Assembly (NCBI RefSeq): GCF_016746085.1
Contig: NZ_JAERTZ010000014.1
Location: 1 to 64,000 of the forward strand
DNA from: Zobellella iuensis
GTDB taxonomy: Bacteria > Pseudomonadota > Gammaproteobacteria > Enterobacterales > Aeromonadaceae
DNA length: 64,000 nt
Direction: 5' to 3'
Made by a program: the position numbers and the translations under genes. Numbering within the stretch: position 1 is the stretch's first letter; each line of letters starts with the position of its first letter. This document shows positions 56,520 through 64,000 of this stretch, piece by piece. The notes beneath the pieces are model-generated. The model made no database searches and was not told the origin of the DNA. It saw only the letters and a list, made by a program, of their open reading frames with translations.

Positions 56520-58733
56520 TTACAGCCGCTTGGCTTCCAGTATGTCCGGCAGCTGGCTGATCTTGGCCAGGGTCCGGCTCAGGGTGTCGATATTGTAGAC
56601 TTCCAGCTCCATGTCGATGATGGCGGTCTGCTGCTTGCGGTTGGAGCGGCTGTTGACGCCCATCACGTTGATCTTCTCGTTGGCCAGTATGGTGGTGATG
56701 TCCCGCAACAGGCCGGATCTGTCGTTGGCCACCACCCGCATGGTGAGGTTGTAGCCGCCGGAATAGTTCTCGCCCCAGACCGCGTCCACCATCCGCTCCG
56801 GGTGCTGGGCCGCCAGCTCCTTGAGCTGCTCGCAGTCGGCCCTGTGGATGGAGATGCCCCGCCCCTGGGTGATGAAACCGATGATCTCGTCGCCCGGAAT
56901 AGGCTGGCAGCAACGGGCGGTGTTGGTCAGCAGGTTGCCCACCCCCTGCACCACTATATGGCCATGGGCCTTGTGCTCCTGGGGTTTCTTGGCCGCCTTC
57001 TGCTCCAGCTGGCGCAGCACCTGCTCGTCCTGCTCGGCACTGGTCGGTTTCTTGTGCTGCCCCTGCAGGTAGTTGAGCAACTGGTTGATGCGCAGGTCGC
57101 CGCCGCCGATGCCGGCCAGCAGGTCATCCAGGCTGGCCACATTGAACCGCTCCAGCGCCTTCTTGTCGATCTGGGAGAAGGTCAGCCCCAGGCGGTCCAG
57201 CTCCTTGTCGAGCACCTCGCGGCCGGCGTGGATGTTCTTGTCCCTGTCCTGCTTCTTGAACCAGGTGGCCACCTTGGAGCGGGCCCGGCTGGTGCGCAAG
57301 AAGCCCTGGTTGGGGTTCATCCAGTCCCGGCTGGGATTGGGCTGCTTCTGGGTGATGATCTCCACCTGATCGCCGGTCTGCAACTGGTAGGTGAAGGGCA
57401 CTATGCGGCCGTCGATTTTGGCGCCGATGCAGCGGTGGCCGATCTGGCTGTGGATATAGTAGGCGAAGTCGAGCGGGGTGGCCCCGGCCGGCATGTCCAC
57501 CACTTCCCCCTTGGGCGTGAACACATAGACCCTGTCCTCGAACACCTGGCTGCGCAACTCGTCCACCAGGGAGCCGCTCTCGGCCATATCTTCCTGCCAG
57601 GCCAGCAGCTTGCGCAGCCAGGCGATTTTTTCCTCGAAGCCGCTCTGCCTGGCGCCGGCCGCACCTTCTTTGTACTTCCAGTGGGCCGCCACCCCCAGCT
57701 CCGCATCCTGGTGCATCTGATCGGTGCGGATCTGGATCTCCACCGTCTTGCCCTCGGGGCCGATCACCACCGTATGGATGGACTGGTAGCCGTTGGGCTT
57801 GGGGTTGGCCACGTAGTCGTCGAATTCCCGGGGGATGTGACGCCACTGGGTGTGCACCACCCCCAGGGCCGCGTAGCAGTCCTGCAGGTGCTTGGTCACC
57901 ACCCGCACCGCCCGCACGTCGAACAACTCGTCGAAGTCCAGGCTCTTCTTCTGCATCTTGCGCCAGATACTGTAGATATGCTTGGGTCGGCCATACACCT
58001 CGGCCTCGATCTCCGCCTCTTTCAGCGCCTTCCTGAGTCCGGATACAAAGTCATCGATATAGGCTTCCCGCGCCAGCCGCTTCTCGTCCAGCAGCTTGGC
58101 GATGCGCTTGTAGGTGTCCGGATGCAGATAGCGGAACGACAGATCCTCCAGCTCCCACTTGAGCTGGCCGATACCGAGCCGGTTGGCGAGCGGCGCGTAG
58201 ATGTTGGCGATCTCCTTGGCCACCAGCACCCGGGTTTCCTCATCGGCGCTTTTCACCTCGCGCAGGCAGGTGATGCGCTCGGCCAGCTTGATCACCACCG
58301 CCCGTACGTCTTCCACCATGGCCAGCAGCATGCGACGAACCCTGTCGACCTGGGCCTCGGAGCTCTTGTCGCTGTGCACATGCTGCAGCGAACGGATGGC
58401 TTCCATATCGGCCACCCCCTGCAGCAGGCGGACGATATTGTCGCCGAAGTCAAGCCGTGCCCGCTCCAGGTCCAGGTAGCCGGTTTCCAGGAAGGGATAG
58501 AGCAGCGCCGCCTTGAGGGTATCCAGATCCATGCTCAGGGTCAGCAGTATGCCCACCATCTCCACCCCCTCGGCCAGCAGCCGCTGCTCCGCCTCGGGCG
58601 ATGCCTCCAGCCGCCGGCAATACTCGTACACCGAGGTCAGCTTATCCCTTTCTTTCGCTTCCAGGGGCAGGGTCGCCGCCCACTCGGCCAGGCTGAAGGT
58701 CGATTTAAGATGGGTATCGCGCACTGAAACCAT
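56520..58733 (-). CDS. relA: (p)ppGpp synthetase RelA
   Basis: RelA makes (p)ppGpp on ribosomes with uncharged tRNA, starting the stringent response. The 737-residue product has a pseudo-hydrolase N-terminal domain (HD motif missing; FGDNIVRLLQGVADM), the synthetase domain (YGRPKHIYSIWRKMQ, RAVRVV), a TGS domain (VYVFTPKGEVVDMPAGATPLDFAY), a zinc-finger region with CCQPIPGDEIIGF and a C-terminal ACT domain. It lies nine bases after rlmD. Confidence 0.96.
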   Translation of the reverse strand: MVSVRDTHLKSTFSLAEWAATLPLEAKERDKLTSVYEYCRRLEASPEAEQRLLAEGVEMVGILLTLSMDLDTLKAALLYPFLETGYLDLERARLDFGDNIVRLLQGVADMEAIRSLQHVHSDKSSEAQVDRVRRMLLAMVEDVRAVVIKLAERITCLREVKSADEETRVLVAKEIANIYAPLANRLGIGQLKWELEDLSFRYLHPDTYKRIAKLLDEKRLAREAYIDDFVSGLRKALKEAEIEAEVYGRPKHIYSIWRKMQKKSLDFDELFDVRAVRVVTKHLQDCYAALGVVHTQWRHIPREFDDYVANPKPNGYQSIHTVVIGPEGKTVEIQIRTDQMHQDAELGVAAHWKYKEGAAGARQSGFEEKIAWLRKLLAWQEDMAESGSLVDELRSQVFEDRVYVFTPKGEVVDMPAGATPLDFAYYIHSQIGHRCIGAKIDGRIVPFTYQLQTGDQVEIITQKQPNPSRDWMNPNQGFLRTSRARSKVATWFKKQDRDKNIHAGREVLDKELDRLGLTFSQIDKKALERFNVASLDDLLAGIGGGDLRINQLLNYLQGQHKKPTSAEQDEQVLRQLEQKAAKKPQEHKAHGHIVVQGVGNLLTNTARCCQPIPGDEIIGFITQGRGISIHRADCEQLKELAAQHPERMVDAVWGENYSGGYNLTMRVVANDRSGLLRDITTILANEKINVMGVNSRSNRKQQTAIIDMELEVYNIDTLSRTLAKISQLPDILEAKRL

Positions 58734-58742
58734 AAGCGTCCC

Positions 58743-60056
58743 TTAACTGAGTTCAAACAAGGCCATCGCTTCGCAATGGACCGTATGGGGGAACATATCA
58801 ATCAGGCCGAGCCGGCTGAGCCGGTAGCCCCCCGCCAGCAAGGCCTCGCTGTCCCGGGCCAGGGTCACCGGGTTACAGGAAACATAAAGCAGCCGTTCGG
58901 GCGAGAGCTTCAGCAGATAGGGCACCACCTGCTCGGCGCCGGCCCGTCCCGGATCCAGCAACACTCGTTCGAAACCTTCCCGGGCCCAGGGCTCCCGGGT
59001 GAAGTCGGCGGCCAGATCGGCGCGGTAGAAACGGGCCAGGCTCAGGCCGTTGTCTTCCGCGTTGCCGCGGGCCTGCTCCACCATTTCCATCACCCCCTCC
59101 ACCCCGACCACCGGATGCCCGGACGCCGCCAGCGGCAGGGAAAAATTGCCCACGCCGCAGAACAGATCCAGCACCGGCTGTTCCGGCTCGGCCGCCAGCC
59201 ACTCCAGGGCCTGCCGTACCATCTGCTCGTTGAGCCGGCCGTTGACCTGGATAAAGTCACCGGGAGAAAACGCCAGCTTAATATTATCTATCTGATAGTA
59301 AAGTGGAAAAGGAACGTGTAACGGACGGCGCCCGGTATCATCCTGTAAAAACAGCGCCAGGCTTCGCTCCTGGGCGAAGGCCAGCAGCATATCCAGGTCC
59401 CGGGTCGGCAGGCTGCCCGTATGACGCAGCAACAGGGCTATTCCCTCGGCCGCCTCATACAGCTCCAGATGCCCGAGCTGCCTGACCGCTTTCAATCGGT
59501 TAAGCAGCTGGCGCAGCGGCACTATCAGGCTTGACAGCGCCGGTTGCAGCACGCCGCACCGCTCGATCTCCACCAGCTCATGGGACTGCTGGCGACGAAA
59601 GCCCAGCGCTATGCCCTTGCCCTGGCGGCGGATCGCCAGCCGGGCCACCCGCCGGTAGCCCTGCTCGGCCCCGCGCAGCCACTCCGGCTCGGGCAGGGTC
59701 TCGACCCCGTGACGGGCGAACAGCCGGGCCACGGCGCGGGCCTTCAACTCCCGCTGGACGGCGACCGGCACATGCTGCAGCGAGCAGCCGCCGCACTGGG
59801 CGGTATAGGGGCAAAAGGGCTTCAGCCGCTGCGGGGATGGCTTCAGCACCTTGACCAGGTCGGCGGTCTGGTACTTGTTGTTCTGGCCGGTCAGCTTTAC
59901 CCGCACCTGTTCGCCGGCCAGCACGCCGGACACGAACAGCGGCTTGCCCTTGTGGCGGGCCACCCCCACGCCATGGGCGTTGAGCTCGAGGATCTCGACC
60001 TCCAGCGGTGCCTGCGCCTGGACATCGGGCTTTTTGACCTTGAAGAACTGAACCAT
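58743..60056 (-). CDS. rlmD: 23S rRNA (uracil-1939-C5)-methyltransferase RlmD
   Basis: RlmD (RumA) methylates U1939 with SAM. The 437-residue product has an N-terminal TRAM domain (LNAHGVGVARHKGKPLFV), the iron-sulfur cysteines in CPYTAQCGGCSLQH, the SAM-binding DLFCGVGNFSLPLA and the catalytic-cysteine motif YVSCNPVTLARD. The start at 60056 (MVQFFKVKKPD) fits E. coli; the frame is open 23 codons more but overlaps the divergent barA region. Confidence 0.94.
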   Translation of the reverse strand: MVQFFKVKKPDVQAQAPLEVEILELNAHGVGVARHKGKPLFVSGVLAGEQVRVKLTGQNNKYQTADLVKVLKPSPQRLKPFCPYTAQCGGCSLQHVPVAVQRELKARAVARLFARHGVETLPEPEWLRGAEQGYRRVARLAIRRQGKGIALGFRRQQSHELVEIERCGVLQPALSSLIVPLRQLLNRLKAVRQLGHLELYEAAEGIALLLRHTGSLPTRDLDMLLAFAQERSLALFLQDDTGRRPLHVPFPLYYQIDNIKLAFSPGDFIQVNGRLNEQMVRQALEWLAAEPEQPVLDLFCGVGNFSLPLAASGHPVVGVEGVMEMVEQARGNAEDNGLSLARFYRADLAADFTREPWAREGFERVLLDPGRAGAEQVVPYLLKLSPERLLYVSCNPVTLARDSEALLAGGYRLSRLGLIDMFPHTVHCEAMALFELS

Positions 60057-60136
60057 AAAACGTGGAGCCCTCGGACCGGCTATGTCATCATAAGCATCTG
60101 TTGATTTGAATGCGCATTCTCCCACATTAGCCCCCT

Positions 60137-62833
60137 ATGACCAAATACGGCCTGCGAGCCCGGGTACTGGCTTTTACCATATTACCGACCCTGATCATCG
60201 GCATACTGCTGGCCGGTTATTTTTCCGTGAACCGTTATCAGCAGCTGGAAGAAGCCCTGATCCGCCAGGGGGTCAATGTGATCGAGCCCCTGGCCCTGGC
60301 CAGCGAGCTGGCCCTGACCAGTCGCAACCGGGAGGCGCTCAACCGCCTGCTCAGCAACATTCACCGCAACAACAGCCCCCTGGTCAAGTCCATCGCCCTG
60401 TTCGATCTGGAAGGCCGGCTGCTGGTGACGTCCAACTACCACCGCGACTTCCATGTCATGCGCCTGCCCGAGGAGCTGCCCCTGCCCCGGGTGACCCTGG
60501 TGGAAACCGGCCCCGAGGGCATCATACTGCGCACCCCGGTGGTGACCGACAACATCCGTATCGATGCCCTGTGGGAAGAATCCTCTTCCACCCCCATCGG
60601 CTATGTGTCCATGCAACTGACCAACGACTCGGCCATGCTGGTGCACTACAGGGACAGCTTCTTCGCCGGCCTGATCGTGCTGCTCGGGGTCAGCTTCAGC
60701 ACCCTGTTCGGCATCCGCCTGATCAAGGGCGTGTCCCAGCCGATCACCGACATGGTCAGCGCCGTGTACAAGATCCGCGAAGGCCGGCTCGATACCCGAG
60801 TCAGCGGGGAATTCACCGGCGAGCTGGAAGTGCTCAAGAACGGTATCAACGCCATGGCCAAGTCCTTGTCGGAATACCACGACGAGATGCAGCAGAACAT
60901 CGATCAGGCCACCTCGGATCTGCGCGAAACCCTGGAACAGATAGAGATCCAGAACATCGAGCTGGACATGGCCAAGAAGCGGGCCCAGGAGGCCGCCCGG
61001 GTCAAGACCGAGTTCCTGGCCAACATGTCCCACGAGCTGCGCACCCCGCTCAACGGTGTGATCGGCTTCGCCCGCCAGCTACAAAAGACCCGGCTGACAC
61101 CAAACCAGCTGGACTATCTCAAGACCATAGAGAAGTCGGCCCAGAACCTGCTCGGCATCATCAACGACATCCTCGATTTCTCCAAGCTGGAGGCGGGCAA
61201 GCTGAAGATGGAGCAGATCCCCTTCTCCCTGCGCGATACCCTGCAGGAAGTGATGACCCTGCTCGCCCCCAGCGCCCACGACAAGGGACTGGAGCTGTCG
61301 CTCAGGGTGGATGCGGCGGTACACGACAGCCTGGTGGGCGACCCGTTGCGGCTGCAGCAGGTGCTCACCAACCTGGTGGGCAACGCCATCAAGTTTACCG
61401 AACAGGGCAACGTGGACGTACGGGTCGATGCCCGTCCGGCCAGCCAGCCGGATCGGGCCGCCCTGTGCATTCATGTGCAGGATACCGGCATCGGCATTTC
61501 CGACAGCCAGCGCCGCCAGCTGTTCCAGGCCTTCAACCAGGCCGACTCCAGCATCTCCCGCCGTTATGGCGGCACCGGCCTGGGCCTGGTGATCACCCAG
61601 AAGCTGGTACACCAGATGGCCGGCGATATCGAACTCTATTCGGAGCTGGGCTCGGGCTCGGTGTTCAGCTTCACCCTGGAGCTGGGCCGGGCGGCCCTGC
61701 CTCTGGCCGAGCCCCTGCCGCTGGCCGAACTCAGCCACAAGACGGTGCTCTATCTGGAGGAGGATAACTTCAGCCGGCGCGCCACCACCGCCCTGCTGCG
61801 GGAGTGGGGCGTTCAGGTGCTGCACGAGCCTTATCCGGGGGTTCGTATCGACACTGCCCTGCTGGGCTTCGGCCCCCATACCCTGCCCAGCCAGATGGAG
61901 CAGGATATCCTCAGGCAAAAAGAGTACGACAACAAGGTGGTGGTGCTGCTCAGCTCCACCGATCCGACCCTGGTCGATGCCCTGCTCAAGACCGGCGCCG
62001 GTTACTGCCTGACCAAGCCGGTACACTACCAGAAGCTGGCCCATGCCCTGGTGGAGCAGGATAGCCTCCCCCCCGAGGCCATGCTGCAGATCACCCTGGC
62101 CCCCCCTTCCCACAAACAGCCGCTCCGGGTCTTGGCGGTGGACGACAACCCGGCCAACCTCAAGCTGATCAGCGCCATGCTGAGCGAACAGGTCAGCCAG
62201 GTGGAAAGCTGTACCAACGGCCGGGAGGCGCTGAACCTGGCCACGGTCAACCGCTACGACATCATCTTTATGGATATCCAGATGCCGGTAATGGACGGCA
62301 TCCAGGCCACCCGGGAAATCCGCGCCCAAGGCGGTCCCAACGCCAGTACGCCCATAGTGGCGGTCACCGCCCATGCCATCGAAGGCGAGCGGGATCGGCT
62401 GCTGCGCAAGGGCATGGACGACTACCTGGCCAAACCCATCGACGAAGCCATCCTGGCCCGTATCATCGAGCGTTTCGGTCATCGTCAGCCGGCGCAGGGG
62501 CAGATCGACTGGCCATTGGCGTTGAAGCGGGCCGGAGGCAAGGAGCCGCTGGCGAAAGACATGCTGAGCATGTTGCTGCACAGCTTCGATGAATTCGAGC
62601 CGCTGTTGGGTGCGGCCCTGTCCGGTGAGCTCGACGGCGAATACCTCTACCCCCCGCTGCACAAGCTGCACGGCGGCACCGCCTACTGCGGCGTGCCGCA
62701 ATTGCAGGCGCTGGTGGCACAACTGGAGAAGGCCCTGCTGGCCAAACAGCCGGTGGAAGAGCTGGAGCCCGAACTGCTGGAGCTGGAAGAACGGATGGGG
62801 CAGATCCGGGAAGAAGTGAAGAGGTATTTATAA
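60137..62833 (+). CDS. barA: Hybrid sensor histidine kinase BarA
   Basis: BarA with UvrY/GacA controls carbon storage through CsrA-binding small RNAs. The 898-residue product has two membrane helices (about 8-30 and 175-195) around a periplasmic sensor, a HAMP domain, a HisKA domain with His299 (NMSHELRTPLNG), an ATPase domain (GGTGLGL), a degenerate receiver (about 520-640), a true receiver with Asp713 (FMDIQMPVMDG) and an HPt domain with His842 (HKLHGGTA). It is divergent from rlmD, as in E. coli. All phosphorelay residues are present. Confidence 0.95.
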   Translation: MTKYGLRARVLAFTILPTLIIGILLAGYFSVNRYQQLEEALIRQGVNVIEPLALASELALTSRNREALNRLLSNIHRNNSPLVKSIALFDLEGRLLVTSNYHRDFHVMRLPEELPLPRVTLVETGPEGIILRTPVVTDNIRIDALWEESSSTPIGYVSMQLTNDSAMLVHYRDSFFAGLIVLLGVSFSTLFGIRLIKGVSQPITDMVSAVYKIREGRLDTRVSGEFTGELEVLKNGINAMAKSLSEYHDEMQQNIDQATSDLRETLEQIEIQNIELDMAKKRAQEAARVKTEFLANMSHELRTPLNGVIGFARQLQKTRLTPNQLDYLKTIEKSAQNLLGIINDILDFSKLEAGKLKMEQIPFSLRDTLQEVMTLLAPSAHDKGLELSLRVDAAVHDSLVGDPLRLQQVLTNLVGNAIKFTEQGNVDVRVDARPASQPDRAALCIHVQDTGIGISDSQRRQLFQAFNQADSSISRRYGGTGLGLVITQKLVHQMAGDIELYSELGSGSVFSFTLELGRAALPLAEPLPLAELSHKTVLYLEEDNFSRRATTALLREWGVQVLHEPYPGVRIDTALLGFGPHTLPSQMEQDILRQKEYDNKVVVLLSSTDPTLVDALLKTGAGYCLTKPVHYQKLAHALVEQDSLPPEAMLQITLAPPSHKQPLRVLAVDDNPANLKLISAMLSEQVSQVESCTNGREALNLATVNRYDIIFMDIQMPVMDGIQATREIRAQGGPNASTPIVAVTAHAIEGERDRLLRKGMDDYLAKPIDEAILARIIERFGHRQPAQGQIDWPLALKRAGGKEPLAKDMLSMLLHSFDEFEPLLGAALSGELDGEYLYPPLHKLHGGTAYCGVPQLQALVAQLEKALLAKQPVEELEPELLELEERMGQIREEVKRYL

Positions 62834-62851
62834 CCCGGTGAGGAGTGAGGA

Positions 62852-62995
62852 GAATGCAGCTGTCGGCGACAAGCTGTCAGCCATAAGAAAAACACTCGGT
62901 ACAAACACTACCTTCCCCTGCATACTCTCGTCCCTACAAAAAACCCCGAGCGCGCCAGTTCGGGGTTTTTCTGAAAGCGTACAGCTTACGGCTCA
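62852..62995. repeat. Degenerate CAGCTGTC/CAGCTTAC repeats flanking the barA-pdxJ terminator
   Basis: GCAGCTGTCGGCGACAAGC and a following GCTGTCAGCC (about 62856-62884), and the inverted form GTACAGCTTACGGCTC (62979-62994), recall the degenerate repeat words at 12.6 and 14.7 kb. No gene is found in this 160-base gap. Confidence 0.35.
62938..62970. terminator. Two-way terminator between barA and pdxJ
   Basis: ACCCCGA and TCGGGGT form a stem with a run of A before it and five T after it, between the converging barA and pdxJ genes. Confidence 0.85.
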
Positions 62996-63730
62996 AACGC
63001 CCTGACGGGCTTCGCGCATCAGCCGCTTCATATCGCGAATGGCTTTTTCCAGGCCGTCGAAGGCGGCGCGGGCAATGATGGCATGGCCGATGTTCAGCTC
63101 CAGCATCTCGGGAATGGCGGCGATCGGCTTGACGTTGTGGTAATGCAGGCCGTGGCCGCCGTTCACCTTCAGCCCCAGATCATGGGCGTAGGCGGCGGAG
63201 GCCGCGATACGCTTGAGCTCGGCCAGTTGTTCGGCCTCGTTGGGCGCATCGGCATAATGACCGGTGTGGATCTCGATATAGGGTGCGCCGGCGGCCACCA
63301 CCGCGTCGATCTGCGCCTTGTCCGCATCGATGAACAGCGATACCTTGATGCCCACCTCGCTCAGTCGCCGCACCGCGGCTCTCACCTTGTCGAGCTGGCC
63401 GGCCACGTCCAGCCCACCCTCGGTGGTCACTTCTTCCCGTTTTTCCGGTACCAGGCAGACAAACGCCGGTTTGATACGGCAGGCGATATCGAGCATCTCC
63501 TCGGTGACCGCCATTTCCAGGTTCATCCGGGTTTGGATGGTCCGGCCCAGGATCTCCACATCCCGATCGATGATATGGCGGCGGTCTTCCCGCAAGTGAA
63601 CGGTAATGCCATCGGCACCGGCCTGCTCGGCCACCGCCGCCGCCTGCACCGGATCCGGGTAACTGGTGCCCCTGGCATTGCGCAAGGTGGCAATGTGATC
63701 GATATTGACCCCTAAATACAATTCACTCAC
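62993..63730 (-). CDS. pdxJ: Pyridoxine 5'-phosphate synthase
   Basis: PdxJ condenses 3-amino-2-oxopropyl phosphate with DXP to pyridoxine phosphate, the last ring-forming step of vitamin B6 synthesis. The 245-residue product is a TIM barrel with [25 protein letters not shown] and the C-terminal [12 protein letters not shown] and [11 protein letters not shown]. The start is GTG 63730, within the last eight bases of recO, so the genes are coupled as in other gammaproteobacteria. Confidence 0.96.
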   Translation of the reverse strand: MSELYLGVNIDHIATLRNARGTSYPDPVQAAAVAEQAGADGITVHLREDRRHIIDRDVEILGRTIQTRMNLEMAVTEEMLDIACRIKPAFVCLVPEKREEVTTEGGLDVAGQLDKVRAAVRRLSEVGIKVSLFIDADKAQIDAVVAAGAPYIEIHTGHYADAPNEAEQLAELKRIAASAAYAHDLGLKVNGGHGLHYHNVKPIAAIPEMLELNIGHAIIARAAFDGLEKAIRDMKRLMREARQGV

Positions 63731-64000
63731 TGCGACTTCCTCTCTTTCCTTTGATGAACAGGGCCCGGCTGCGCAACGGGCGACCGCCGAGATAGGGCCC
63801 CAGCGCCTGGCGGCTGAAGCGTTTGGCGGAAGCCAGCACCTCGACTCGGCTCAGATCCAGCTCGGCCAGGGCATACAGATGCTCCCCCGGATAGGCGCCG
63901 GGCTCGGCCTGCGCCAGGGCGATAAAACCGGATTCCGGCTGATAGCCATACCAGCCTTCGGGGCGGATGGCATCGCCGGTCAGGGCGTCCTGGGTGAAGT
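63723..64000 (-). CDS. recO: DNA repair protein RecO, C-terminal part (cut by window end)
   Basis: The last 91 codons of recO enter from the right edge. RecO works with RecF and RecR to load RecA on gapped DNA. The visible part ends with the conserved [22 protein letters not shown], as in E. coli RecO (TRTALKPHLGGKPLKSRELF). The N-terminal OB fold and any zinc site lie outside the window. Its stop overlaps the pdxJ start by eight bases. Confidence 0.9.
   Translation of the reverse strand, partial: FTQDALTGDAIRPEGWYGYQPESGFIALAQAEPGAYPGEHLYALAELDLSRVEVLASAKRFSRQALGPYLGGRPLRSRALFIKGKRGSRSE

Noticed and set aside
58743-60125. A longer RlmD start at 60125
   Set aside because: The extra 23 residues lack similarity and run into the divergent barA promoter region; ATG 60056 matches the family N-terminus.

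Overview
The window is a gene-dense, GC-rich chromosomal stretch from a gammaproteobacterium. Gene order, housekeeping repertoire and marine traits (two NhaA Na+/H+ antiporters, a MotX sodium-motor protein) point to Aeromonadales, close to Oceanimonas, Oceanisphaera or Zobellella. That placement is inference from gene content. No phage, insertion sequence, CRISPR array or tRNA was recognised. About 57 protein genes are supported, most of them core genes.

Layout. (1) 1-12.2 kb: an rRNA-operon P1 promoter fires out of the left edge. Then come nnrS, clpB (with a clear heat-shock promoter), pgeF-rluD, bamD, gshA, an M16 protease and a quinone-oxidoreductase-like enzyme. (2) 12.4-22.2 kb: a 55-residue membrane protein, fpr, the rpsF-rpsR-rplI operon (without priB), an EamA transporter, elaA, rnr-rlmB, luxS and nadE-glnB. 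(3) 22.2-28.6 kb, the most unusual part: a minor-pilin operon (fimT, pilW, an enlarged pilX and a very enlarged pilV) with a divergent pilE. It is followed by a GAF-GGDEF gene whose 3' half, with the 3' end of ispH, is tandemly duplicated (736 bp, almost identical copies). (4) 28.6-36.4 kb: ribF-ileS-lspA-fkpB-ispH, murJ and rpsT. (5) 36.5-42.5 kb: a BigR/SqrR-type regulator, nhaR and two nhaA paralogues separated by a decayed thyA 3' fragment, then lgt-thyA. (6) 42.6-46.8 kb: rppH-ptsP and mutH flank a 677-bp A/T-rich gap rich in DnaA boxes that looks like the DARS2 DnaA-reactivation locus. (7) 46.9-53.2 kb: rpsP-rimM-trmD-rplS, ffh, ypjD, corB and nsrR. (8) 53.3-64 kb: motX with a FliA-type promoter, ptsG, mazG, relA, rlmD, barA, pdxJ and the 3' end of recO.

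Links between genes. NsrR (52.8 kb) is a plausible repressor of nnrS, whose promoter carries an NsrR-like site and an FNR-like site. NhaR is the expected activator of the nhaA genes. MotX and NhaA both belong to sodium physiology. The rRNA P1 promoter and relA are parts of the stringent response. The candidate DARS2 would influence replication initiation.

Gene starts were adjusted from the longest open frame where homologous N-termini, memory of E. coli proteins and ribosome-binding sites supported it. All homology statements are from recognition of the translated sequence, not from database searches.
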